Assembly (NCBI GenBank): GCA_020350285.1
Contig: CP070708.1
Coordinates: forward strand, 2,870,943 to 2,906,552
Length of the DNA stretch: 35,610 bases
Origin: Anaerolineaceae bacterium
GTDB taxonomy: Bacteria; Chloroflexota; Anaerolineae; Anaerolineales; E44-bin32
Direction of reading: 5' to 3'
Part shown: positions 23,829 to 33,115 of the stretch, piece after piece
Numbering within the stretch: the stretch's first letter is position 1
Layout of the letters: the number at the start of each line of letters is the position of its first letter
Program-made: the position numbers and the translations under genes
Notes under the pieces: generated by a model
What the model was told of the DNA's origin: nothing
Seen by the model: the letters and a program-made list of their open reading frames with translations, nothing else
Databases searched by the model: none

Positions 23829-26171
23829 ATGACCCCAGAAATCGCGATCGTCTTAGGCATCCTTGGGATCGCCATCGTACTCTTTATTACCGAATGGGTA
23901 CGTATCGATGTCACCGCCTTGATGGTGCTCGTCAGCTTGGCGCTCACTGGACTGGTAAGTCCTTCCGAGGCGCTATCAGGTTTTAGTAACCCGGCGGTGA
24001 TCACCGTTTGGGCTATTCTCATCCTGAGCGGTGGATTGGCGCGCACCGGCATTGCAGGGCTGATCGGGCATCGCGTACTGCGTTTAGCAGGAAAGAGTGA
24101 AATCCGCCTGCTGACGATCATCATGCTAACCGTCGGAGTGCTTTCCGGATTCATGAATGATATCGGCGTGGCCTCGCTGTTTCTACCCGTTGTGATCGAC
24201 ATCGCGCGACGGATAAAACGAGCACCATCCAAACTCTTGATGCCGCTGGCTTTCGCTGCATTACTAGGCGGCTTGAATACCCTCATTGGCACGCCACCCA
24301 ATATCCTGATTAGCGAAGCGCTGGGGGATGCTGGCCTGCGCTCCTTCCAGATGTTCGACTACACCCCTGTCGGTGTGGCCGTGTTAATCGCAGGGACAGC
24401 TTTTATGGTCTTTGTTGGACGTCGCCTTCTGCCGGAACGTGACATCGCCAGAGAATTCACGACCGCTGCTGACGCAGATTACAAAGAAATGTACGAATTG
24501 CACGAGCGTATGATTGTTCTACGCCTTCCTCCTGAAACCACTCTGGATGGCAAGACATTGGCTGAAAGCCGTTTAGGTTCAATATTGGGGTTGAACGTGA
24601 TCGGCATCCTGCGGGGTGACGAAACACACCTGGCCCCCAGTCCCGACGCCTGCCTCCGTTCAGGCGACAGGCTTCTGGTCGAGGGTCGACTCGATCAGTT
24701 ATCGGAACTGCATGATCGCCGTCACTTCATCATCGAAGAAGAACGCTTACCTGCAGAAAGGTTGATTTCAGGCGATATAGAACTGGTCGAGATCAGTTTC
24801 CTCCCACAATCACCGCTCATCGGTCAGAACTTACGCCAGTTAGGATTCCGCCACCAGTATGGCGTGATCGTGCTTGCTATCAAGCGAGACAGCGTCATTA
24901 TCCGCACTAATCTGGAGAGGACCCCCCTGCAATCTAGTGACGTTCTTCTGGTTCAAGCGCACCAAACCCAGATCAGGGAGCTAAAGAGTGATCCCGACCT
25001 GCAGATCTCCAAGCCCGATTCGCTTGAGGATTATCACCTAGAAGAAAGGCTGATGATGGTGCACGTCCCTCATGACTCGTCCCTGGTGGGTAAAACGCTT
25101 ATCGAAAGCCGATTGGGAGATGCGTTCGGGTTAGGCGTGATGGGGATCGTGCGTCAGGGAACCACCCATCTGATGCCCGCCCCCGAGGATCAGTTGATGG
25201 CTGGGGACACCCTGCTGATCAAGGGCAAGCGTGAGGACTTGATAACGGTTGAAGGTTTGCAAAGTTTGGAGATTGAAACGCGCGAAGCGCTTGACATGGA
25301 GCAACTCGAATCCGAGGAGATCGGGTTGGTAGAAGCAGTCCTCTCGCCCCACACTACCCTGGTTGGAAAAACACCGCGAGAATTAAATTTTCGAGCCAAG
25401 TATGGTCTCAGTGTACTGGCCATTTGGCGTGAAGGTCGTGCATACCGCTCGAATTTGCGAGACATGGCTCTTCGCTTCGGTGACGCCCTCCTGCTCTATG
25501 GTCCGCGCGACAAGCTTCGGATACTGGGCAGTGAGCCAGATTTCTTGGTGCTCACGGAGGAGGTTCAGGAGGCACCGCGACTGAAGAAAGCACCCGTGGC
25601 CTTATTGGTGATGGGATTGGTCCTGTTGCCGGTCATCCTGGGATGGGTACCCATCGCAATCTCGGCCATCGCCGGAGTGGCACTGATGATCCTGACCGGC
25701 TGTCTGAACATGGAGGAAGCCTACCGTTTCATCCAATGGAAGGCCATCTTCCTTATCGCCGGCATGTTACCTCTGGGGATCGCCATGGAGCAGACCGGCG
25801 CGGCGCGCTTTCTGGCCGAAGGTGTGGTCAACATCGTCGGAAGTTTGGGCCCACTGGCGATCATGGCCGGACTTTTCATCCTGGCCGCATTGGCCTCGCA
25901 GGTGATGCCCAATCCGGCAGTGGCCGTACTCCTGGCACCCATCGCGCTAAACACTGCAGCAGACCTTGGTGTATCCCCCTACCCCTTGATGATGGCTGTG
26001 GCGGTCTCAGCCTCGGCGGCGTTTCTGAGTCCGGTCGGCCACTCAGCGAACATCTTGATCATGGGCCCCGGCGGCTACCGCTTCTCGGATTACATCAAAG
26101 TCGGCCTACCGCTTACCTTGGTCGTATTGGTAGTGGTACTTCTTGTCATGCCCATCTTCTGGCCTTTTTAG
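23829..26171 (+). CDS. SLC13/DASS-type anion carrier with four internal RCK_C (TrkA-C) domains
   Basis: A 780-residue membrane carrier of the divalent anion:Na+ symporter/CitT-like superfamily, whose members move dicarboxylates, sulfate or similar anions. Membrane half 1 spans residues 1-200, with GFSNPAVITV (51-60) and GTPPNIL (154-160); half 2 spans 586-780, with its counterpart SPVGHSANILI (734-744). Between them lie four cytoplasmic RCK_C domains at about 226-295, 316-386, 406-474 and 497-568, in an A-B-A-B pattern: domains 1 and 3, and 2 and 4, are the closest pairs. Two such domains are the common number, as in the paralogue at 33116-34900. RCK_C domains bind ligands in other transporters, so they probably gate transport. 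The solute is unknown. Confidence 0.9.
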   Translation: MTPEIAIVLGILGIAIVLFITEWVRIDVTALMVLVSLALTGLVSPSEALSGFSNPAVITVWAILILSGGLARTGIAGLIGHRVLRLAGKSEIRLLTIIMLTVGVLSGFMNDIGVASLFLPVVIDIARRIKRAPSKLLMPLAFAALLGGLNTLIGTPPNILISEALGDAGLRSFQMFDYTPVGVAVLIAGTAFMVFVGRRLLPERDIAREFTTAADADYKEMYELHERMIVLRLPPETTLDGKTLAESRLGSILGLNVIGILRGDETHLAPSPDACLRSGDRLLVEGRLDQLSELHDRRHFIIEEERLPAERLISGDIELVEISFLPQSPLIGQNLRQLGFRHQYGVIVLAIKRDSVIIRTNLERTPLQSSDVLLVQAHQTQIRELKSDPDLQISKPDSLEDYHLEERLMMVHVPHDSSLVGKTLIESRLGDAFGLGVMGIVRQGTTHLMPAPEDQLMAGDTLLIKGKREDLITVEGLQSLEIETREALDMEQLESEEIGLVEAVLSPHTTLVGKTPRELNFRAKYGLSVLAIWREGRAYRSNLRDMALRFGDALLLYGPRDKLRILGSEPDFLVLTEEVQEAPRLKKAPVALLVMGLVLLPVILGWVPIAISAIAGVALMILTGCLNMEEAYRFIQWKAIFLIAGMLPLGIAMEQTGAARFLAEGVVNIVGSLGPLAIMAGLFILAALASQVMPNPAVAVLLAPIALNTAADLGVSPYPLMMAVAVSASAAFLSPVGHSANILIMGPGGYRFSDYIKVGLPLTLVVLVVVLLVMPIFWPF

Positions 26172-26288
26172 AACAGAAGAGACCATACACTCAGCCCTTC
26201 AAATTGTGCATGACTTTATCCCCACATATATATACAATTAAGATAATTTTAGTATAATATTTTCGTTTTTACGTAAGAGGGATATGTT

Positions 26289-26735
26289 ATGGATTTGATT
26301 GAAATCATTGATCGAGTCCTATACAACCTATTGGAAGTCCACCCCATTCATACACTGGTGGTTCACTTCCCGATCGCCCTGACCGGTGCAGCCTTGTTCT
26401 TTCTGTTATTGTCGCTTTGGCGACGCAATTCGATGCTGGAATATGTTGCCTTTGCCAATATCGCTTTAGCTTCGATCAGCACCGCTGCCGCAGGTCTGAC
26501 GGGTTTGATGGACAATGCTGAGATCTATGGCGGCCAAGCACCGAACGCTAGTACCAAGATCGTGCTAGCGATCGTCCTTCTCATCATCACCGCGACGACA
26601 GCTTTCTTCCGCTGGCGCAATTCACAATTGCTCCACTCACGAGCCCGCGCTTTATATATTGGCGCGTATGTGATCAGCTTTCTACTTGCTTCCGTGCTCG
26701 GTTTTCTCGGTGGTGTAATCCTTTACGGTTTCTAG
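26289..26735 (+). CDS. DUF2231-like four-helix membrane protein
   Basis: A 148-residue integral membrane protein with four hydrophobic helices. The start of the first helix contains VHPIHTLVVHFPIALTGAALF, read as HPIHTLVVHFPIA with paired histidines; this histidine-bearing motif is typical of DUF2231 proteins and could ligate heme or metal. A poorly supported -10 TATAAT lies at 26253-26258, and AGAGGGA precedes the ATG. It is followed 15 bases later by a heme-c lipoprotein gene, a common partnership that suggests a membrane-bound redox role. No function is proven for the family. Confidence 0.82.
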   Translation: MDLIEIIDRVLYNLLEVHPIHTLVVHFPIALTGAALFFLLLSLWRRNSMLEYVAFANIALASISTAAAGLTGLMDNAEIYGGQAPNASTKIVLAIVLLIITATTAFFRWRNSQLLHSRARALYIGAYVISFLLASVLGFLGGVILYGF

Positions 26736-26750
26736 AAAGGGGGAACGGTA

Positions 26751-27155
26751 TTGATTAAAGATTTCATGCCCATTTATTTCATCTTGATTAGCCTGATGGT
26801 TTCTGCCTGCGCTGCGAATTACTCCGGGTCAACTGAAGATCCGATTGAGTTTCAACCGGAATTGCCCACCATAGTGGATATCAGCTTTGATAATGACGTG
26901 CTTCCAATATTACAGAGCCGTTGTGTTGTCTGCCATGGCGGAGAGCGAAGAGAATTTGGCTTGGACTTGACCAGCTATTCGGGCCTGATCGCTGGATCGG
27001 ATAGTGGTCCAGTCATTATCCCTGGTAACGCGGATAACAGCTTGATCGTCAAACTCGTCTTGAACGGCAGGATGCCCAAACGAGCGCCAAAATTAATCCC
27101 CATCCAAATACAAACCTTGATCGATTGGATCAATCAAGGAGCCTTGGACAATTAG
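26751..27155 (+). CDS. Small c-type cytochrome lipoprotein (planctomycete-type cytochrome C fold)
   Basis: A 134-residue exported lipoprotein with lipobox VSAC (Cys20) and a single heme-c motif CVVCH (58-62) in the context NDVLPILQSRCVVCHGG, as in the planctomycete-type cytochrome C domains. The distal part has NSLIVKLVLNGRMPKR; its methionine may be the sixth heme ligand. The TTG start is chosen because AAGGGGG lies 7 bases upstream; an ATG five codons later would leave a short signal peptide. It is coupled with the DUF2231-like gene, so the two may form a small extracytoplasmic electron-transfer pair. Confidence 0.85.
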   Translation: MIKDFMPIYFILISLMVSACAANYSGSTEDPIEFQPELPTIVDISFDNDVLPILQSRCVVCHGGERREFGLDLTSYSGLIAGSDSGPVIIPGNADNSLIVKLVLNGRMPKRAPKLIPIQIQTLIDWINQGALDN

Positions 27156-27345
27156 AAACCCACTTTGTTCAACTCATTCCGAAGTTTTCGTTATAAAATC
27201 CTCGCTCTGATTCGTACCCTCTGCTGTCTTTCCCACAATTCAAGTGGTGTTCATGCTACATGAAAAAGATCTATAGGGTAAACTACATGCCTGGCTCGCA
27301 TCCGGGGCAATTTCGTATAGGATTTAGGGGCAGGTGTAAAGGATC

Positions 27346-28239
27346 ATGGGAAGGCGAGAACAACGAACTACACAAGCCGTCAGAATTGGCTTAATCGCCA
27401 ATATACTCCTTGCTGGTTTAAAGAACACAATCGGCATCATTGGGCACAGTCCGGCGCTACTGGCGGATGGCATTAACTCTACATCTGATGTTGCTTATTA
27501 TCTCGTTGTTGCAGTGTTTATGCGCCAGGCAAGAAAACCGCCTGATGAAGAGTATCCCTATGGATATCGACAGATGGAGAGCATCGCCGGTGTGGCTGTT
27601 GGGGCATTCGTAATTGCTACCGCCGTTGCCATCTTTTGGGATGCAATTAATACGGTCTACGATTTTCTCATTGGAGTCGGCGATCAAATGGCAACTTCCA
27701 CAACCGCGCTTATCGTCGCTTTATCGACGGTCATCCTAAAGATATTCCTCACCTTCTACACACGTTGGGTTGGTGAAGAAACCAAGAGCGCAGCAGTGAT
27801 CGCACTGGCCTACGACCACCGCAATGATATATTCTCCGCCCTTGCGGCAACGATCGGGATCCTCTTCGCACGGTTCGGATATAAATGGATGGATCCTCTG
27901 GCTGGAGCGCTTGTCGCCATCGTCATCCTACGGACTGGAGTGATGATCATACGGGATTCATCCATTGAGCTCATGTCGACAAAACCCGATGCGGATCTGC
28001 TCACTCAAGTTCATACCCTGATCGCGAATGTTACAGGTGTACGAGCAGTTGAGGAAGTCTTTGTACACCGATTTGGTCCCTATCTTGTGCTGAACATCAC
28101 ATTAGGAATCGATGGATCGATGAGCGTTCAACAAGGAGACCGGATCTCGACTCTGGTTGAAGACATCCTTCTCAAGCAGATTGATTTCCTCAGCAGGGTT
28201 CATATTCACTACCATCCTGCAAGCGAAAGCTCGATGTGA
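27346..28239 (+). CDS. CDF-family divalent metal exporter with an Mn-type site
   Basis: A 297-residue cation diffusion facilitator, an inner-membrane proton-driven exporter. Six membrane segments are seen, followed by the cytoplasmic ferredoxin-like domain from about residue 210, ending VHIHYHPASES. The transport-site ligands read N44 and D48 in ADGINSTSD (segment 2) and D157 and D161 in AYDHRNDIFSA (segment 5). This ND-DD set is the one described for the manganese exporter MntE, while zinc exporters such as CzcD have HD-HD. Manganese, or another non-zinc metal, is therefore the best guess. AAAGGA lies very close to the ATG. It is a single-gene unit whose stop codon lies inside an inverted repeat. 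Confidence 0.9.
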   Translation: MGRREQRTTQAVRIGLIANILLAGLKNTIGIIGHSPALLADGINSTSDVAYYLVVAVFMRQARKPPDEEYPYGYRQMESIAGVAVGAFVIATAVAIFWDAINTVYDFLIGVGDQMATSTTALIVALSTVILKIFLTFYTRWVGEETKSAAVIALAYDHRNDIFSALAATIGILFARFGYKWMDPLAGALVAIVILRTGVMIIRDSSIELMSTKPDADLLTQVHTLIANVTGVRAVEEVFVHRFGPYLVLNITLGIDGSMSVQQGDRISTLVEDILLKQIDFLSRVHIHYHPASESSM

Positions 28240-28247
28240 CATCGAGC
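28229..28247. terminator. Inverted repeat at the 3' end of the CDF gene
   Basis: GCTCGATGT and ACATCGAGC are perfect 9-base arms around a single central base, which would fold as a 7-bp stem with a 5-nt loop. It covers the CDF stop codon and lies 66 bases from the convergent 3' end of the cyclase-like gene. No T-run follows. Confidence 0.4.
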
Positions 28248-28312
28248 GGAACCCCAGATCTTTTCCAAGGTTAACTGAGGGGAAGTACTTAAGATTTGGT
28301 TGGATAAATATC

Positions 28313-31300
28313 TTACTTCGTCTCTGTCATCACCATCTTGATTGCCTCTTCCATCAACATGGATTGGCCTTCTGATTCTTCGAGCTGAAACTCATTCTCT
28401 CCAATTTCATTGCGGATATCATCTTTCCATTGAACAAGTGAATCCTCGTCAACTGGCGACAGAGGGATACCAATCTGGTCACGTAAATTGTCCACGAATC
28501 CGATGAGTCTACTGGCATGGATAAAATCATCCCCTGCTGCAAAATATCTCGCCGCTCCTTCCAAACATGCAGCGACACCTTCAAGGTTGTCACGATTCCT
28601 TTCAATAGCAAGGCATTCTCGAAAGTATGTATTCGCACTAGTTAGTTCACCGCTACCAAGGGCGCAAAATCCCAGTAATCGAAGTGCATTGGCCTCACCT
28701 TGCTCATTCTCGGTCTCACGTGCTAATCTCAAACTTTCAGCAAGATGTTCCTTTGCAGTTTTATGATCTTCCTGATCCAAGGCGACTTTCCCAAGACCTG
28801 CAAGTGTAATAATGCTGCAGCCTTTGTCGCCGATCGCCTGAAAAGTATCCAACCCTCTTTCGTACAATTCCTTAGCGATCGACGTGTTCCCATAACATCG
28901 CTCGATTTCCCCTAAGCACCTAAGTTGGGTGGCTACACCATGTGTGTCCTTTAATTCCTCATAGATCGACATACTCTCGGTAAATAATTTTTTTGCTTCC
29001 TCATAGCGTCCTGAACGCAGCGAAATCTGACCGAGGTTCCACAGGGCACCAGCGATCTCACGCTTATCCCCTACTTCTCGGAAGAGAGCTAAACTCTCAG
29101 TAAAAAGCTGAGAGGCACCCGCAAAATCATATTTGGCGGCTGCTTGGTGAGCCAATGGACCTAGCGCAGAAGCGATTCCGCGCTTATCCCCGATCTCGCG
29201 CCACAACTCAAGATTTTCGATGTAAAGGGATTTCACGATCTCGTCAGAATCTCCTATCCAGTTATGTATGAAGGCTAAGTTACTGAGCGCATTTGCCAAT
29301 CCCGATTTGTACTCTAGATCGCGAGCTAGATTCGCTGCGTGATTAAATAGTTTTAACCCCTCGTGGATCTCCCCTTGACGACTCGCAAGCCATCCTGCTC
29401 CAATCAAAGCATCCACTCGCTCAGGAATCTGAGCCTCGTATCGAGTTAATGCTCTCCGTATCCATCTCCTCCCTTCAGTCACATAACCGTGTGTATCCCA
29501 AAACCTATATAACGACGATGACATTTGTAATGCCGATTTTGCTGCTCTTGTGCTAAGCTCATCTTCCCCTTCCGCTTGTTTAAGGTACCAATTCAAGGCA
29601 GCGCGCAGATTATTGTGCTCACTTTCTAATAAATCCAACCACAACTCTTGTTCTGGGCCTTCGAGCTTGGGTTTCGCATCCAATGCAAGAGCTAGAAAGA
29701 AATCCGCATGCCTGTCGCGGATCGATTCCTCCCGACTACTTTCTATCAACTTCTCCTTCGCGAACTCCTGGATTGTCTGCAACAAACTGAAGCGCGCTTC
29801 ACCCCTTAGCCCAGCCTCTTGCCGGAGAAGGCTTTTATCTATAAGGGATGCCACTCCGTCCATCACCTCTACATCCTGTGTGACTTCAGAACTTGATAAA
29901 GGTTCACCCTCTCCAGAACAACAAACTGCTTCTGCAGCATCCAAGGTGAAACCACCGTAGAATACCGAAAGTTGTTGGAACAATGCTTGCTCAGCTTCAT
30001 CGAGTAATTCATAGCTCCAATTGATCGCAGCCTGTAAAGTTTGATGACGTCTCGGCGCATCCCGTGGGCCACCAGACAAAAGCTGTAAAGAGCTCACCCC
30101 GTTTGATTCCATCAACCGTTTGAGTAACGCTTTTGGCGTGAAAAGTTTGATCCGAGCTGCAGCCAATTCAATCGCAAGCGGTAAGCCATCCAGTCGAATA
30201 CAGATCCCGGAAACTGCCTGACAGTCTTCATCAGTTAGGTAGAAATCAGGTTTAACCGCTTGAGCCCGTTGGTTAAACAACGATATCGCTGGGTTTTGCA
30301 GCAATTGGTCCGCTTTTTGAAACTCGGTTTCACTAGGTAAAGTCAAGGGTTGAACAGGGAACTCAAATTCACCACGTAGATGCAACACTTCACGACTGGC
30401 AACCAAGAATTTTGATCCTTCGCAAGTTTCCATTAAATGGGATACGTCCGAGGCTGCCGAGATCACATGCTCAAAATTGTCCATAAAAATAAGCATCTGT
30501 TTGGTGCGCAGGAATTCCACAAGGGATTCCAAAATTGACTTATCTCCTTGATCCTGCACGCCTATCGTTTTAGCAATCGTAGAGGTGACAATTTCGGGGT
30601 CTGTGATAGGTGTTAAGGGAACGAAGTAAACCCCATGATGGAATTCGTCACAAAGCTCAGCAGCTAACTGTAGACCCAAGCGAGTTTTACCCGTCCCTCC
30701 GGGTCCGGTTAGTGTTACCAACCGCACCTCTGGACGGGACAATAACTCCCTCGTAGTCTGAAGATCCTTATCCCTTCCGACAAGAGATGTCGGCTGAATG
30801 GGCAGGTTGTTAGGATACGCATCAAGGGATTTGAGAGGCGGAAAGTCTGCGGGAAGATCTGGTATGAGCAATTGATGAATGACCTCTGTAAGACTTAGAT
30901 CTTTCATTCGGTGAAAGCCAAGATCACGTAAGCTGATATCCTGTGGAAGCTCGCTTCGGACCAATGGGACAGTCGTTTCGGAAAGTAAAACCTGCCCTCC
31001 GTGCCCGATATGAGCTATACGTGCTGCACGGTGTACATCTATCCCAATGTATCCTTCCTCAGTGACTCGCGGTTCACCAGTGTGAAGCCCCATGCGGACG
31101 CGAACATCTGCCCCCTCAGGCCAAGAGTGTGCTTGCAATGCTCGTTGGGCCTCAATTGCAGCTGCCACCGCCTCTGTCGCTTTCGGGAATGAATAGAAAA
31201 AGGCATCCCCCTGGGTGTCCACTTCGTACCCATTCCATTTGCTAAAAACATTCCGTAGGATTTGACGATGATCAGCCAACACCTTTGTGTATTGATCGCG

Positions 31301-31396
31301 GAGGTGCTTAAGTAACTCTGTTGAACCCTCGATGTCGGTGAAGAGGAAAGTTACCGTTCCACGTGGAGGTGCTGTGAAGGCGTCTCCGGACTTCAT
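28313..31396 (-). CDS. Class III cyclase-homology/NB-ARC ATPase/TPR regulatory protein
   Basis: A 1027-residue multidomain signalling protein. Residues 12-180 form a class III nucleotidyl cyclase homology domain, with metal aspartates D21 (FTDIEGST) and D64 (TQGDAFF). However, the substrate-specifying lysine position has D60 (EVDTQGD), and the transition-state asparagine position has H122 (DVHRAARI), so cyclase activity may be weak or absent. Residues 200-480 form an AAA/NB-ARC-like ATPase with Walker A GPGGTGKT (231-238) and Walker B MLIFMDN (301-307). From about 560 to 960, repeated TPR helices form a protein-interaction scaffold. Unlike the similar mycobacterial proteins, it lacks a C-terminal DNA-binding domain. 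AAAGGG lies 8 bases before the ATG. The partner is unknown. Confidence 0.9.
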   Translation of the reverse strand: MKSGDAFTAPPRGTVTFLFTDIEGSTELLKHLRDQYTKVLADHRQILRNVFSKWNGYEVDTQGDAFFYSFPKATEAVAAAIEAQRALQAHSWPEGADVRVRMGLHTGEPRVTEEGYIGIDVHRAARIAHIGHGGQVLLSETTVPLVRSELPQDISLRDLGFHRMKDLSLTEVIHQLLIPDLPADFPPLKSLDAYPNNLPIQPTSLVGRDKDLQTTRELLSRPEVRLVTLTGPGGTGKTRLGLQLAAELCDEFHHGVYFVPLTPITDPEIVTSTIAKTIGVQDQGDKSILESLVEFLRTKQMLIFMDNFEHVISAASDVSHLMETCEGSKFLVASREVLHLRGEFEFPVQPLTLPSETEFQKADQLLQNPAISLFNQRAQAVKPDFYLTDEDCQAVSGICIRLDGLPLAIELAAARIKLFTPKALLKRLMESNGVSSLQLLSGGPRDAPRRHQTLQAAINWSYELLDEAEQALFQQLSVFYGGFTLDAAEAVCCSGEGEPLSSSEVTQDVEVMDGVASLIDKSLLRQEAGLRGEARFSLLQTIQEFAKEKLIESSREESIRDRHADFFLALALDAKPKLEGPEQELWLDLLESEHNNLRAALNWYLKQAEGEDELSTRAAKSALQMSSSLYRFWDTHGYVTEGRRWIRRALTRYEAQIPERVDALIGAGWLASRQGEIHEGLKLFNHAANLARDLEYKSGLANALSNLAFIHNWIGDSDEIVKSLYIENLELWREIGDKRGIASALGPLAHQAAAKYDFAGASQLFTESLALFREVGDKREIAGALWNLGQISLRSGRYEEAKKLFTESMSIYEELKDTHGVATQLRCLGEIERCYGNTSIAKELYERGLDTFQAIGDKGCSIITLAGLGKVALDQEDHKTAKEHLAESLRLARETENEQGEANALRLLGFCALGSGELTSANTYFRECLAIERNRDNLEGVAACLEGAARYFAAGDDFIHASRLIGFVDNLRDQIGIPLSPVDEDSLVQWKDDIRNEIGENEFQLEESEGQSMLMEEAIKMVMTETK

Positions 31397-31533
31397 TTTT
31401 CGAGCCCTTTCGATTGTTCATAGCATAGCATGTTGAAGGCTTCAATGAAGAACGAATTCGTTGATCAATGGATTATAGTAATTACTAACCAATAATGAAA
31501 TGACTAATGGATCGATGACTACAACCATCAAGA

Positions 31534-31558
31534 AAAAGCCCCTCAGCAAGGGGCTTTT
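31534..31558 (-). terminator. Rho-independent terminator of the glycosidase-like gene
   Basis: A perfect 10-bp stem with AAAAGCCCCT/AGGGGCTTTT arms and a 5-nt loop; on the minus strand it ends in five T residues. It is symmetrical enough to work in both directions, but the only gene transcribed into it is the one on the minus strand ending at 31665. Confidence 0.85.
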
Positions 31559-31664
31559 CTAGATAGGTTTCCAATTTTTATGATGATACATGTCAGGACA
31601 TGTATTCCAAACTAAAAAGGCAGAGTTAAAGTGGAGTCTTAACAACCCAAAGAGATAGCAGGAC

Positions 31665-32807
31665 TTAATCCGAGGCAAATGGTGTAAATCTTCGAATGAT
31701 ATTGATTTTTCTGTACAGATATTGGTGATAAACAAGAGATGTGTCCCAAGCCAATACCCCTGATGCGCCGGCCTCAAACGCTGCGAGCTGTTGTTCCTCA
31801 AACTCTCTTAATGTCATCATTCTCCCAAATCTATAGTCAGGGTAGGCTTGATACCATGTCTTGATCGATGCAGAAGGATTTACCTTCTTCAACCTATCTC
31901 GTGTTAGTTTCGTAATCAAGTACACGTATTCGTAGGGACAGTCTGTTCCTACGCGACATGATTCTGGTATACCAGGCCATTTTGTCGCACTTAAACCCGG
32001 ATAAGCCATGGGGTATAAACCATCGAGAAACGGCGCATGGGTTTCAATATGTTGCCCTATTCCCATATCTCCACCTTCAAGCCACGCAGTTCCTCCAAAG
32101 AAATCTACGGATAAATCGCCGCCGTTATTCTTCACTGACGCATAGATGATTTCCAAGTAATCTCTTAATGCACCTGTCCGAGTAGCAAAATTACTTGGCC
32201 TCGTATGCTGAATCTGGTCAATCTCATCTTCACCACTTGGAAATCGGAAATAATCGATGTTTATTTCTTTGATGCCAAAATTTATCGCTGCTTCTGCTAT
32301 CGCAGCGTTATAATACGCAGCTTCGAGTCTAAAGGGATTCACCCATGGTCCTTGTGCTCCTCGCCACATGGTTCCATCTTTTCTCTTAAATGCGAATCTT
32401 GGATGTGATAACAACAATTTCTGGTCTGGCATTAAGCACAATCTTCCGATTACCCGTATTCCATGTACATCTGCCCAATTTAAGAATTTTGATAGGTGTG
32501 TTGGACTCTCTAAATCGGATGAGTAAATCGGTTTATAGATGTGATTGAAAGGAACATGCGTTAATCCAAATTCATTCTTGATATCGAGAACGACAGTATT
32601 TGCACCGCAATTGAGAATGAGATGTTTAAATGGCTCGACGATCGTCTCGTCTGGTATCTTTTGAAAGGGGAGGTGTAACCCTAATACATTTAGATCTCGT
32701 GGTTCCCTACGTTTTTTATTAAAAAGGATCAGCGATGGGAATACCACAGATAACTCTTTGAGAAATTGCCTTCTGCTAATTCTTTCCGTAGTTGTTCTTT
32801 TCGTCAT
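31665..32807 (-). CDS. Tat-signal TIM-barrel protein, DUF4015-like putative glycoside hydrolase
   Basis: A 380-residue protein carrying a twin-arginine signal (SRRQFLKELSVVFPSLILF, about 11-29), so it is probably exported folded. The body resembles the DUF4015/GH13-like putative glycosidase family: strands and acidic motifs include NTVVLDIKNEFG, EINIDYFRFPSGED, DLSVDFFGG and GVLAWDTSLVYH, whose Asp and Glu residues could be catalytic. I placed the start at the ATG at 32807; a TTG 18 bases upstream (32825) is possible, and neither has a clear ribosome site. A promoter lies upstream at 32843-32870 and a terminator downstream. It is a single-gene unit. Substrate unknown; the family call is moderate. 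Confidence 0.8.
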   Translation of the reverse strand: MTKRTTTERISRRQFLKELSVVFPSLILFNKKRREPRDLNVLGLHLPFQKIPDETIVEPFKHLILNCGANTVVLDIKNEFGLTHVPFNHIYKPIYSSDLESPTHLSKFLNWADVHGIRVIGRLCLMPDQKLLLSHPRFAFKRKDGTMWRGAQGPWVNPFRLEAAYYNAAIAEAAINFGIKEINIDYFRFPSGEDEIDQIQHTRPSNFATRTGALRDYLEIIYASVKNNGGDLSVDFFGGTAWLEGGDMGIGQHIETHAPFLDGLYPMAYPGLSATKWPGIPESCRVGTDCPYEYVYLITKLTRDRLKKVNPSASIKTWYQAYPDYRFGRMMTLREFEEQQLAAFEAGASGVLAWDTSLVYHQYLYRKINIIRRFTPFASD

Positions 32808-32842
32808 GATCGAAATAGGTTCCAATTCGAATGGCTAACTAT

Positions 32843-32870
32843 TGTATAAATAGAAATTCTACAATGCCAA
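32843..32870 (-). promoter_or_regulatory. Candidate promoter of the glycosidase-like gene
   Basis: On the minus strand TTGGCA (32865-32870, 5 of 6) and TATACA (32843-32848, 4 of 6) are separated by 16 bases, about 35 bases before the ATG. Confidence 0.5.
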
Positions 32871-33115
32871 AGCTAATTTAAAAAAATGCATGCAATTTTC
32901 TTGCCATGCGTAAGCGCACTGAAGATCCACCCGCTAATTACGATAGCATCTATATGGGTTCGTGAAAATGGACCCTAAGTTGGATGTGACATCAAGCTGA
33001 GTCTACTTCGTGATGAATACCTATGGGTCTGTAGGTTGGAGGTTTCGGTCCTGTTAACGACTGAATAGAAAAGGATTACTGTTAATGATGCAAGTTTGGG
33101 AACAGACTAATGGGC
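32871..33115. other. Intergenic stretch without recognisable genes
   Basis: Beyond the promoter above, I see no convincing gene, strong hairpin or repeat. An 11-base inverted repeat GATGT-G-ACATC (about 32984-32994) is present but short. Confidence 0.5.
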
